A DNA stretch of 64,000 bases, from assembly GCA_903919715.1 (NCBI GenBank), contig CAIXJC010000027.1, positions 93,194-157,193 of the forward strand, written 5' to 3'. The stretch is from an uncultured bacterium (GTDB lineage: Bacteria > Planctomycetota > Phycisphaerae > Phycisphaerales > SM1A02). The notes beneath the pieces were generated by a model. That model worked only from the letters and a program-made list of their open reading frames with translations, did no database searches and was not told the origin of the DNA. Positions within the stretch are counted from its first letter, which is position 1. Each line of letters begins with the position of its first letter. Shown in pieces: positions 8,501 to 15,997 of the stretch. Both the position numbers and the translations under genes were made by a program.

Positions 8501-10342
8501 CTCTTGTCGACGGCGCAAAAATCCGAAGGGCCAAATGCATGGGGAGCGTGGATTGATCTGGGCGAACTCCAGTTGGCGGGAACGCGAGTCTTGGAGGCGG
8601 AGCGAAGTTTCAACCGAGCAATTGAGTTGGATACTTCCAAGTCATCCGATGCGGCCAGCGTTGTTTCGTCGATGTGGTCTGTCCGTCATCAGCCGGCGCG
8701 TGCACTGGAAGTCGCTGACGCCGCATTTCGTAAAACCCCAACGCTCGAATTGGCGCGGACAATCACAGCACTTCGCTTAGAGACGCATGATTTGGCGGGC
8801 GCTCGAGCCATGAATGCAGAAGTGACGAAATTGGCTGAGGGCAAGGTGACATTTAGTGACCGCTTGCTGGCGGCGGATATCGCCAATGCCGAATTGGAGA
8901 CATTGATGGGCAAGTCTTCTGAAGCCGATTACAAACGAGTTCTTGCAGATTTCACGAAGGCGATTGAGGATGCAATCCGTATCGACCCAGCGAGCGAACT
9001 TCCGTTTGTGGTTCGAGCATCGTCCTACCAGCGCCGATTTCAGCGCACAGGCGATCCTGAGACGGCACGGTTGGCCAAACTCGACGTCGCACGTGCTATT
9101 GAGCTTCGTGGAAATTACTGGCCGTCAACGCGCTTGCTTGCATCGATTCTTATGGACGAAGGCGATGTCGCTGGCGCGACGCAGGCGGTTCGTAAGTTTG
9201 TCGAACAAAGTCCACGATCATCTGAGGCGAGACTCGCCCTCATCGGTTATCAACGTACCGCGGGTGAGTATTCGGGCGCGATCAAAACCGCTGAGGATAT
9301 TCTCAAATTGGAACCGAAGAATCCAATTTGGCTGCAGGCGCTTTCGGAAGCGTATATGTCAGCTGGCCAAAAATTGGATGCGGCGACTGCGTTTGAACGC
9401 ATCTTTGCAATCACCAAAAATATTGATGCACTTGTGCAGGCCGTTCTGCTTCGAGCAACCAATACGCCGCCAGATTTCTCGGGAATTCTGGCCAGCATGA
9501 AGGGAATTTCACCAGACCTCGTTCAGGCGACTCCATTGCTTCAGATGATTGGTGCGGCAGCACTCTCATCGACGGCTGTGAGCGACGTGCAAAAGAACCA
9601 AGGCTTGTTCCAGTTGCGCGAGCTGTACAAATTGGTCGAGCAGTCCAAAGGCGGATTGACCGATCCATGGATTGTTGCAGTCGGCAGTTTGTTTCCCGCA
9701 GACAAGTCCACCGAAATGGAATCGTTCGTGTTGGAGGCTTGCGCGAAGAAACCAGACAGCTCTCTATGTCGTTCGCTTGCGCAACGATTCATCCAGGTCG
9801 GCACGGCGGGATATCCCAAAGCGTTGGAGTATGCGAATCGTGCACTTCAGAATGCGACAACAGACGACGAAAAATTCAATGCGCTGAGCGTCTTGGGTGG
9901 TGCTGAATATAAATCTGGACATTTCAATGAGGCTGCTTTGGCCTTTGAAAAATCGTTGGAGATTCGCAAGGAGGATCTTGGAGCGCTGAATAATCTTGCC
10001 TATCTCGAGGCGAAGTATCTGAACAAAGTTCCACAAGCGGTCGAACGATCGCGCCGTGCATTCGTCGTAAACCAGACCAATCCGGACGTGATGGATACGC
10101 TTGGATATGCACTGATGAAATCGGGAGAATTGCCGGAGGCGATCAACTTGTTGCGGAGATCGGCACGCTCACAACCGACGGCGATGGCATATGGGCATTT
10201 GGCAGAGGCACAGGCGATCGGTGGTCGCAAAAGCGAAGCCACGGTATCGCTCGAACGTGCGAAGGCGCTCCGCCCAGACAGTGATGCGCAAGAACAGATC
10301 GACATTGTTTCTAAATTGTTAGACGGGGCTCCCCGCAGCTGA
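5504..10342 (+). CDS. Giant membrane-anchored TPR protein of the exosortase/EPS locus
   Basis: A 1612-residue protein with one N-terminal membrane helix (about residues 9-32) and the rest predicted outside the cytoplasm. It is almost entirely TPR-like helical repeats; recognisable units include the segment ending ALNNLAYLEAKYLNKVPQA and the following one with VMDTLGYALMKSGELPEA near the C-terminus. TPR proteins of this kind (PrsT-like) accompany exosortase and EPS genes in other bacteria and probably act as scaffolds. It starts 4 bases after the EpsI stop, inside the operon. No catalytic motif is seen. Confidence 0.8.
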   Translation: MATPKSKINKKFIILVAGFLLFAVAVLGGLFYWSYAGAPERNVAMGDALIVVAKTAETAGNSDEAYKKFQEAISRYGRAVAKKPNNLLYSQKMLDAIALITPKTSSDAQELNQTREGLLQKRTRSAPLDGAQWMMLLDSMTEQAQMFGVAEMWQRIVGVCDDALDHLQPTDTNVAAIRSLRICARLNQDEVLTAEERATAEAAVYAYLKDFPQSEEAWTSLLRSIASDSHRLAAANRLTEAKSRDSEFETASAQAKAIFPNSSKISIAQLQNLLLQRQLRNPLATPGSINAILDPILWENGNRQAEKFGTSSTLTGKELLTVSNIAAATQDPIVLRRAIAVLQNYCERFPGAIFEWSALGRLQKSDDQFEAAGKTFEQILVMPAPKVSLTAAYADEIKGNVLEEIFDIQFGKWENAKTAAEKTAALAQAEAIRARLSKLAVGPSAELAVLRADAKLAYAKGDSLTTVTKLEEVFARQKKVPAELYLLSVISLNERGEQGAALVKLNRAIDEYPGIAQFYMVRAGIEAKLGRLMDAKRSIANVIALDPSNSEAQRLMVELKKIPNDGAINTTDPMLKLLGDAELLANEGQVDEAIAQIRDGLVNFPKDSRLQRTLCQWLIFVGKTKEAQELLAKYSAENPNDVGFKQLQIVSTITSSIDRVKAFVNETLPDGTTRTDAQKAVNLALGLCSLRDSFQKRIDAAGSQDKSAIATELAQIATAAKDALAKAIELAPGDSVLLDRLYSEAIADKKPEQVEQLIVLAEKNCKDPTIALLLRGRAALDRNDSKKAIDAFEQATALPGASAAAFRLLGFSRERNGDVDGAREAYATSYERRPNDIVTVQLYSSLLARGGDIKKAREVMRSAMLSMPESPAVRNSYFDLEAIYGSVADSVMERRKMYAIRPSDVENARQLMRLLIESPVTREFMINADGSQKYPPKEWEAMGKERQDQEIQAVTRVHMGEAAVVYDRLLKMNPTDRISIRTYAAAMQRGGRGSEGEAFLLSTAQKSEGPNAWGAWIDLGELQLAGTRVLEAERSFNRAIELDTSKSSDAASVVSSMWSVRHQPARALEVADAAFRKTPTLELARTITALRLETHDLAGARAMNAEVTKLAEGKVTFSDRLLAADIANAELETLMGKSSEADYKRVLADFTKAIEDAIRIDPASELPFVVRASSYQRRFQRTGDPETARLAKLDVARAIELRGNYWPSTRLLASILMDEGDVAGATQAVRKFVEQSPRSSEARLALIGYQRTAGEYSGAIKTAEDILKLEPKNPIWLQALSEAYMSAGQKLDAATAFERIFAITKNIDALVQAVLLRATNTPPDFSGILASMKGISPDLVQATPLLQMIGAAALSSTAVSDVQKNQGLFQLRELYKLVEQSKGGLTDPWIVAVGSLFPADKSTEMESFVLEACAKKPDSSLCRSLAQRFIQVGTAGYPKALEYANRALQNATTDDEKFNALSVLGGAEYKSGHFNEAALAFEKSLEIRKEDLGALNNLAYLEAKYLNKVPQAVERSRRAFVVNQTNPDVMDTLGYALMKSGELPEAINLLRRSARSQPTAMAYGHLAEAQAIGGRKSEATVSLERAKALRPDSDAQEQIDIVSKLLDGAPRS

Positions 10343-10360
10343 TCAGAAAACGAGACACAA

Positions 10361-12571
10361 ATGCCACCTACCCCACCACAGTCCCCGACTCCGCAGACGC
10401 GTCCTGCAACTCAACCAAATCGCCCATCGAGTCCGGTGGTGACGTTGGATCCGATTCGAATTCTTCGTCAAAAATGGAAGACCATAGCGATCTGGGCGAT
10501 TGCGGGGATCTTCGTTGCTGCTGCATTCCAAGTTGGCGCGCAATTTTTGTATCCCATTTACAGCGGCCAAGTTGTCTTGCGCTTGCGCCCTCAGTTGGCG
10601 GATGCGAAAGAGATCTTTGGCGCTGCAACGTCTCAAGAAGAGACAGTCGCCCGACTTGCTCAAACCGAAGCACAGCAGATGGTGATGCGCGATATTTTGG
10701 TTCGAGCCGTTTCGAATCGTGACATTCTCAAGACAAAGTGGCACGAATATTATCTCGATGAGAACGGACAATTCATGGTCGAGGACGCCGTGGATGACCT
10801 TGTCACTGAACTTGGATCGGGACATAAACGAGGGACGCAGTTTTTTGCTTTGTACTGGTCAGCGCACGTGGCTGGCGACGTGCCCATTCTTCTCAATACG
10901 ATTTCGTCGACATACTTGGATGTATTGCAGTCCGAGAGTGACCGAAAATTTAACGGGATCAAATCGGTATTTGTGAAGAAGCAAGAGGAGCTCGACCGGC
11001 AAATTGATTCCGCAAAGGCATCAGTCCGCCAGTTCATCACGGAAAAGAATATTCCTTCGTTTGAGGAAAATGCACAGCAATCGCAGCGTGGGCTCGAAGA
11101 GCTCCAGAAAATGATTGCAGAAACAACGATGGATCTCAGTTTGGTGCGGTCTCAGCGAATGCAGATTGATGCGAAGTTGGCGGGTCGACTTGAGCCGTCG
11201 CAAGACGATGTCCGCAAGGCGGAAAATGATCCTTCGCTCTTGCAATTGGCGCGGGATATCAACGACCTCACGATCTCCATGCAGAGTAAGCGCGCTCGAT
11301 TTGGTCCGATGCATCCCGAGGTCCGCTCGGGCGAGCAGATGCTCGCTTCGGCAACCGCCCAAAAGGAAAAGGTCGTCGCAGATATCGTAAAGCGAGATCT
11401 CAGTGGGCAGTACAAGACAGTCTCCGATCGTCAGGGCGGATTAGAAGATCTACTAAAAAAGCAAACCCTTGACTTTGATACCGAACGTAAGCGTGTCGAG
11501 GAATTGGCTTCTCGAATTGCCGAACTGGAGGCCATGAAGGATCGGCAGAAGCGCATGGAGGAAGATCGGGGATCGATGACCAAAACGATCGGTGATCTCG
11601 ATCTCGCTCGCTCACGTGCTGATTCGATCCCAGTTGAAATTGCACAGAAGGCATTAACTCCGCGCGAACTCTCTTTTCCAAATTGGAAGGTTGTTCTTCC
11701 CGGTGTGTGGCTCGTTGTGCTTGCGTTCGGTATCGGCCTTATTTTCCTGCGAGAGTTCCTCGATCAGAGAGTGCGCTTCGCGAGCGATCTCGCGGGATTA
11801 ACCAGCGGGAAAATATTGGGAGTCATCCCAGATCTGGTCGACGACGAATCGAAACCGACCAAGGTCGATTTTGTTGTGCGGGAATCTACGCAGTCGATCT
11901 TGGCTGAGAATTTTCGGCAGGTTTCTACGAACTTGCTGAAGGCGCTTGCGGATCACGAAGGCGGAGTCGTCGGCGTCTTTTCGGCGATGCCCGAGGCTGG
12001 TGTGACGAGCATCATCTCCAATTTGGCGTCGAGTGCGGCGGTCGTTGGAAAACGTGTGTTAGTGATCGACGCAAATTTCCGAAAGCCTGGCGCAGCGCGT
12101 ATGTTCGGCGTGTCGGAGGATCTCCCCGGTCTGAGTGATGTGCTTGCGGGAGGCGCAGACTTCGCCAGTGTGGTTCAGAAGTCTGCATACGGAATTGATG
12201 TGATGGGCGCGGGGCAGGGGCGAATGATCGAATTGCTGAACACCGAAAAGATGACCGAAGTTTTGAATCTCGCGCGTGCGACCTATGACATGACATTCAT
12301 CGATACGCCACCAGCCGGTATCGCCGCAGAGGCAATTGTTGTCGCCAACCGAGTTGACGCATCGATTCTTGTTGTCCGTGCGATGCGTGATCAGCGCGGT
12401 CTCGTCACACGACTCGTCGGGCAGCTCTCTGCACAGAAGGGTCGATTTATTGGCGCAATCCTGAATCGTCCAGCGCAGACAGCTGGTGGCTATTACCGAA
12501 AGAATGCAAAGGTGATGGTTGGTTATGGATCCTCACCAGTCAAGGCCACTCCCGCTGGGGGAGCGGTCTGA
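10361..12571 (+). CDS. Wzc/GumC-like chain-length regulator with degenerate BY-kinase domain
   Basis: 736 residues: N-terminal Pro-rich cytoplasmic tail, first membrane helix (about residues 44-65), Wzz-type periplasmic region with long coiled coils, second helix (about 445-465), then a BY-kinase-like domain. That domain keeps a Walker A'-like VLVIDANFRKP and a Walker B-like FIDTPPAG. The P-loop, however, reads SAMPEAGVTS at residues 541-550, with Val548 where the ATP-binding lysine should be. The C-terminal tail has only a few tyrosines. Family knowledge says Wzc controls polymer length and export; whether this copy still phosphorylates is doubtful. It sits between the TPR and WecA-like genes. 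Confidence 0.87.
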   Translation: MPPTPPQSPTPQTRPATQPNRPSSPVVTLDPIRILRQKWKTIAIWAIAGIFVAAAFQVGAQFLYPIYSGQVVLRLRPQLADAKEIFGAATSQEETVARLAQTEAQQMVMRDILVRAVSNRDILKTKWHEYYLDENGQFMVEDAVDDLVTELGSGHKRGTQFFALYWSAHVAGDVPILLNTISSTYLDVLQSESDRKFNGIKSVFVKKQEELDRQIDSAKASVRQFITEKNIPSFEENAQQSQRGLEELQKMIAETTMDLSLVRSQRMQIDAKLAGRLEPSQDDVRKAENDPSLLQLARDINDLTISMQSKRARFGPMHPEVRSGEQMLASATAQKEKVVADIVKRDLSGQYKTVSDRQGGLEDLLKKQTLDFDTERKRVEELASRIAELEAMKDRQKRMEEDRGSMTKTIGDLDLARSRADSIPVEIAQKALTPRELSFPNWKVVLPGVWLVVLAFGIGLIFLREFLDQRVRFASDLAGLTSGKILGVIPDLVDDESKPTKVDFVVRESTQSILAENFRQVSTNLLKALADHEGGVVGVFSAMPEAGVTSIISNLASSAAVVGKRVLVIDANFRKPGAARMFGVSEDLPGLSDVLAGGADFASVVQKSAYGIDVMGAGQGRMIELLNTEKMTEVLNLARATYDMTFIDTPPAGIAAEAIVVANRVDASILVVRAMRDQRGLVTRLVGQLSAQKGRFIGAILNRPAQTAGGYYRKNAKVMVGYGSSPVKATPAGGAV

Positions 12572-12575
12572 CATC

Positions 12576-13907
12576 ATGCTGTTCCAAGACATCGTGCCGA
12601 AGTTGGAATTGCTGTCGCCAGCTGCGCCGCCGGTGCAGAAGGTATTCGTCGATGCCGTGGACATGTTGAATGTTTTCTCGCCGGTCTTTATTGCTGGATT
12701 TCTTATCACGCTGGCCGCAACGCCTGTGGTTCGTCGATTGGCGTTGATTGTTGGAGTCATCGATACTCCCGATGCGCATCGGAAGCATCACAAGGCACCA
12801 GTGGCGTACCTCGGCGGCGTTGCAGTCTTCATTGGATTTATGGCAGCGATGCTGGTCAGTTCGATCGCGCTTGATGGCGAGGCGGCGGATCTTGCTCCTG
12901 TGCCGCTTTCGATTCTCGTGGGTGCGACTGCGATTGCACTCACAGGTCTCGCTGACGATATTTGGAAATGGGATGCGCGACTCAAGATTGCTGGGCAACT
13001 TGTTGCCGCCGCGGCATTGGCCTATTCGGACATAGGCATCGGCGCTGTCACGGGATTCCTTCAACCGATTTTTGGCGCGCCGCAGGATTCGCTGATTGAC
13101 CTTGGATCATTTGTGATTCTCAATGGGACTTTTTATTACTGGGTTGGAACGGCGTTTCTCGGCTTTGTGATCATCAGTGGGTGCAATGCAGCCAATTTGA
13201 TCGATGGCCTCGACGGACTTCTGACTGGAACGACGACGATTATGGCGTCTGGCTTTCTCGCCATCAGCCTCCTCTTGGCGTCGACCGTGATGATCCACGA
13301 TCCAACGACCAGTTTGGTCGGAGTTCGAGTCGCATTATCGCTGGCACTCTTGGGAACGATGTTGGGATTCTTGCCGTGGAACTTCAACCCCGCTGTCATT
13401 TTTCTCGGGGATTGCGGGAGTTTGCTTATCGGCTATCTCTGTGTGACAACGATTCTTCTCTTCGGTGAACAGGGTCCTTCCAGTTTGGTGATCGCTGGTT
13501 TTATTATTTTCGGCTTACCGATCACTGATACGACGCTCGCAATCATCCGTCGCAAGGTTGCTGGCGTTCCAATGAGTACTCCTGATGCGCAACATATTCA
13601 TCATCAGGTGAAGCGCCTGTTCGGTTCGATCAAGAAGTCAGTGTTTGCGCTCTATGGCATCACCTGCGCCTTCACAGTGATCGGAGTCGGGATTGCCGCC
13701 GTCGTCCTCTTGACGGAGACGAGAGTTCTGGTGGTGTATTCGATTGGTATTGCCTTCTTTGGTTTCATCATCTCGGTGGCGATCAAAATCGCTTTGATTC
13801 AGCGGTCGCAAACGGAACTCGCTGAACAAGAGTTACGAGATGCAAAGTCCGCTGCGGCTATTGTGCCCCAATCCAAAATCACAACGACTTCGGACCAACC
13901 CGCGTGA
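12576..13907 (+). CDS. WecA/TagO-like undecaprenyl-phosphate sugar-1-phosphate transferase
   Basis: Polytopic membrane enzyme of the MraY/WecA superfamily that moves a HexNAc-1-phosphate from UDP onto undecaprenyl phosphate, the first step of a surface glycan. Signatures: AYLGGVAVF near the N-terminus (WecA-type rather than MraY-type), LADDIWKWD, NAANLIDGLDGL, FLGDCGSLLIGY and the HIHHQ motif. ATG 12576 lies 4 bases after the wzc-like stop and gives 443 residues; an upstream in-frame ATG at 12519 lies inside the preceding gene and is less likely. Its stop overlaps the rsmH GTG. It probably primes the polymer exported by the upstream genes. Confidence 0.87.
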   Translation: MLFQDIVPKLELLSPAAPPVQKVFVDAVDMLNVFSPVFIAGFLITLAATPVVRRLALIVGVIDTPDAHRKHHKAPVAYLGGVAVFIGFMAAMLVSSIALDGEAADLAPVPLSILVGATAIALTGLADDIWKWDARLKIAGQLVAAAALAYSDIGIGAVTGFLQPIFGAPQDSLIDLGSFVILNGTFYYWVGTAFLGFVIISGCNAANLIDGLDGLLTGTTTIMASGFLAISLLLASTVMIHDPTTSLVGVRVALSLALLGTMLGFLPWNFNPAVIFLGDCGSLLIGYLCVTTILLFGEQGPSSLVIAGFIIFGLPITDTTLAIIRRKVAGVPMSTPDAQHIHHQVKRLFGSIKKSVFALYGITCAFTVIGVGIAAVVLLTETRVLVVYSIGIAFFGFIISVAIKIALIQRSQTELAEQELRDAKSAAAIVPQSKITTTSDQPA

Positions 13908-14833
13908 GCGAGAGTGGTTCGGGTCATATCCCCGTTCTTTTGGACGAAGTACTGCAGTCGATTGCTCCAGTACGTGGGGATTGTGTGATTGATGCGACGG
14001 CTGGTCGTGGAGGGCACGCCAGCGCAATCGCAGCGGCGATCAATCCAGGACGAATCCTTCTCGTCGACCGCGATCAAGACAATCTTGCATATGCCGCTGC
14101 GCGCGTTCGTGCCGCCGCGCCAGATTCGCAAGTCGAGGCGGTCCACGGCGACTTTCGAAATGTTGCAGAAATCGCGGTAAAGCATGGCATTCGCGCAAAC
14201 ATTCTGTTGGCAGATCTTGGCATTTCAAGCAATCAACTCGACCAACCAGAGCGCGGATTTGGATTTCAGAAGGACGGTCCGCTTGATATGCGGCTCGATC
14301 GCGCATCTCCATACTCGGCAGCGGACATCATTCGCGATCTTTCAGAGTCCGATATTGCTGACTTGATATTCAATCTTGGAGAGGATCCATTTGCGCGATT
14401 GATTGCTCGGAAAGTTGCACAAAGTCGATCGCAAGCGCCGATTGTTACGACGGCGCATTTGGCTCGACTTGTGCGCGAGGCATATGGCTCGCGCGCTCGT
14501 GATTCCAGATTGCACCCTGCTACTCGGACTTTCATGGCTCTCAGGATCGCGGTCAACGACGAACTGAAGGCTTTGGAAGATCTTCTGAAGTCAATCGCTT
14601 CGGCGATTCGCTCCAAGAGTGGCGGGTGGCTTTCCCCGGAAGCACGTGTGGCGGTGATTTCCTTCCATTCGTTGGAGGACCGTCAAGTCAAGCGAACATT
14701 CGTCGGCCTTGCGGACGAAGGACTCGTCCACAGGGTGAATCGTAAGCCCTTGATTGCGGGTGATTCTGAAATCGCCAACAACTCGAGGGCAAGATCAGCA
14801 AAGCTTCGGACAGTCAGAGTCGCTACCCACTAA
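13904..14833 (+). CDS. rsmH: 16S rRNA m4C1402 methyltransferase RsmH (MraW)
   Basis: Methylates N4 of C1402 in the decoding centre of 16S rRNA. The sequence has the HIPVLLDEVL start, the SAM-binding DATAGRGGHASAI, DLGISSNQLD, GPLDMRLD and VISFHSLEDRQVK motifs, and 309 residues, all standard. It starts with GTG in a 4-base GTGA overlap with the WecA-like gene. In most bacteria rsmH opens the dcw cluster after mraZ; here mraZ is absent and exopolysaccharide genes precede it. Confidence 0.96.
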   Translation: MSESGSGHIPVLLDEVLQSIAPVRGDCVIDATAGRGGHASAIAAAINPGRILLVDRDQDNLAYAAARVRAAAPDSQVEAVHGDFRNVAEIAVKHGIRANILLADLGISSNQLDQPERGFGFQKDGPLDMRLDRASPYSAADIIRDLSESDIADLIFNLGEDPFARLIARKVAQSRSQAPIVTTAHLARLVREAYGSRARDSRLHPATRTFMALRIAVNDELKALEDLLKSIASAIRSKSGGWLSPEARVAVISFHSLEDRQVKRTFVGLADEGLVHRVNRKPLIAGDSEIANNSRARSAKLRTVRVATH

Positions 14834-14855
14834 GCCAACCCAGTCGCCAGCCCAT

Positions 14856-14903
14856 TAAGCCAACAAGTAAGCCAACAAGTAAGCCAACAAGTAAGCCAAC
14901 AAG
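14856..14903 (+). repeat. Four perfect 12-bp tandem repeats between rsmH and the LysM gene
   Basis: TAAGCCAACAAG is repeated four times without error, with a degenerate copy overlapping the rsmH stop at 14831. The last copy abuts the AAGGAAG ribosome site of the LysM gene. Because the unit is 12 bp, copy-number change would lengthen the intercistronic gap without touching either reading frame. Confidence 0.9.
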
Positions 14904-14916
14904 GAAGTTGCACCAA

Positions 14917-15672
14917 ATGACACGTGAACACAAACTCGCCGTCGTACTCGGATTCGGACTCCTCCTCTTCGTGGGGATTCTGGTTTCGGATCATTTTTCT
15001 GCGACTCAACGTCGCAATTCCGCAGATCTCGCCGCAAACACGCAGATTCGCGAGGTAAGACCAGCGGCTCCGATTTCTATTCAAACGATTCAGGTCAGCA
15101 ATCGACCAACCGTTGCTCAAATCCCAGGCGGGGAATCATTGACGAGCGGCGACGCAGTTGCTTTTCCAAGCGCAATGCTTCCAGCGCCAGCGCCTCAGGC
15201 TGCCGTGACTGGAGTGCCAGCTGAACTTTACACCTTAAAGGAAGGCGAGACGCTCTACAAGATTTGCCAGTCGCGGTACGGCAACGGAAATCTGTGGAAG
15301 CAACTTGCGGACTTCAATAAGTCAGCGATTGCTAATCCAACCAAGCTTCGCAAGGGAACGGTCATTCGATTGCCGTCGGCGAGCGTCCTCCGCGGCGATC
15401 AGCCAGTTGTCGCAGTGGCTCCTGTTGAAACTGTGCCTCAAATCCCCGTTTTAAATGGGGGTCTTCCAAGTCCTCAGCAACAACTCCAGCCCGTAGTGGC
15501 ATCGACAACGACTGAATATGTCGTTCAGAAAGGTGACACGCTGGGCGTGATCGCAGCGCATGAACTCGGCTCTGCGAAAAAGTGGGAATTGATTTACGAC
15601 GCAAATCGCGATCGTCTGAAGAGTCCAACCGATCTCAAGATCGGAAAGCCGCTCCGTATCCCGCACGATTAA
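14917..15672 (+). CDS. Membrane-anchored protein with two LysM domains
   Basis: 251 residues from ATG 14917, supported by AAGGAAG at 14901-14907; an in-frame TTG at 14908 is less likely. The N-terminus has one membrane helix (about residues 9-26). Two LysM peptidoglycan-binding motifs follow: YTLKEGETLYKICQSRYG with KLRKGTVIRLP, and, at the C-terminus, YVVQKGDTLGVIAAHELG with KIGKPLRIP. A Pro/Ala/Gln-rich linker separates them. No catalytic domain is seen, so it is probably a wall-binding or scaffold protein. Its position between rsmH and the ftsL-like gene suggests a division or wall-synthesis role. Confidence 0.85.
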   Translation: MTREHKLAVVLGFGLLLFVGILVSDHFSATQRRNSADLAANTQIREVRPAAPISIQTIQVSNRPTVAQIPGGESLTSGDAVAFPSAMLPAPAPQAAVTGVPAELYTLKEGETLYKICQSRYGNGNLWKQLADFNKSAIANPTKLRKGTVIRLPSASVLRGDQPVVAVAPVETVPQIPVLNGGLPSPQQQLQPVVASTTTEYVVQKGDTLGVIAAHELGSAKKWELIYDANRDRLKSPTDLKIGKPLRIPHD

Positions 15673-15685
15673 TTCGGGGGTCACG

Positions 15686-15997
15686 TTGTTCGCAAAAATC
15701 ACGGCAATCATCATCGGAATTGGGATACTCGCTTGTGGCGTATTAGTGCAGCGTCAACAGCGGTATGAACTTGCGCGTGACATCTCGCGCTCGCATTGGC
15801 GAATGCTCGAACAAGAAAGAACTCTGTGGTCGTTGCGTGCGGAAATCGCTCGTCGAACGCGTCCGGAGGAGATTCGAACGGCTGTGCATCGACTTGATCG
15901 GCGTTGGCGCGCGATACCGTATCGCATCGAAGAGTCGCCGACAGGATCACAGGAAGTCGTAGACGACCGCTCGACTCGCGTGGAGTTGGGAGGATGA
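15686..15997 (+). CDS. FtsL-like small bitopic division protein
   Basis: 103 residues starting at TTG 15686, with GGGGG at 15676-15680 as a plausible ribosome site. It has one membrane helix (about residues 4-20) followed by a charged, coiled-coil-prone segment (EQERTLWSLRAEIARRTRPEEI). Sequence alone is weak, but size, topology and the slot directly before ftsI (ATGA overlap with its start) match FtsL. In the family FtsL pairs with FtsB/FtsQ and activates FtsWI. An unrelated small membrane protein cannot be excluded. Confidence 0.65.
   Translation: MFAKITAIIIGIGILACGVLVQRQQRYELARDISRSHWRMLEQERTLWSLRAEIARRTRPEEIRTAVHRLDRRWRAIPYRIEESPTGSQEVVDDRSTRVELGG

Noticed and set aside
12519..12575. Upstream start for the WecA-like protein
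   Set aside because: It lies in another frame of the Wzc-like 3' end and adds a hydrophilic stretch not seen in the family; ATG 12576 fits better.
14856..14903. CRISPR-like array
   Set aside because: Units are 12 bp and contiguous without spacers, and there are no cas genes; a plain tandem repeat.
14855..15037. Reverse frame giving a LLAYLLAY-type hydrophobic repeat
   Set aside because: It is simply the 12-bp tandem repeat read backwards and has no start context.
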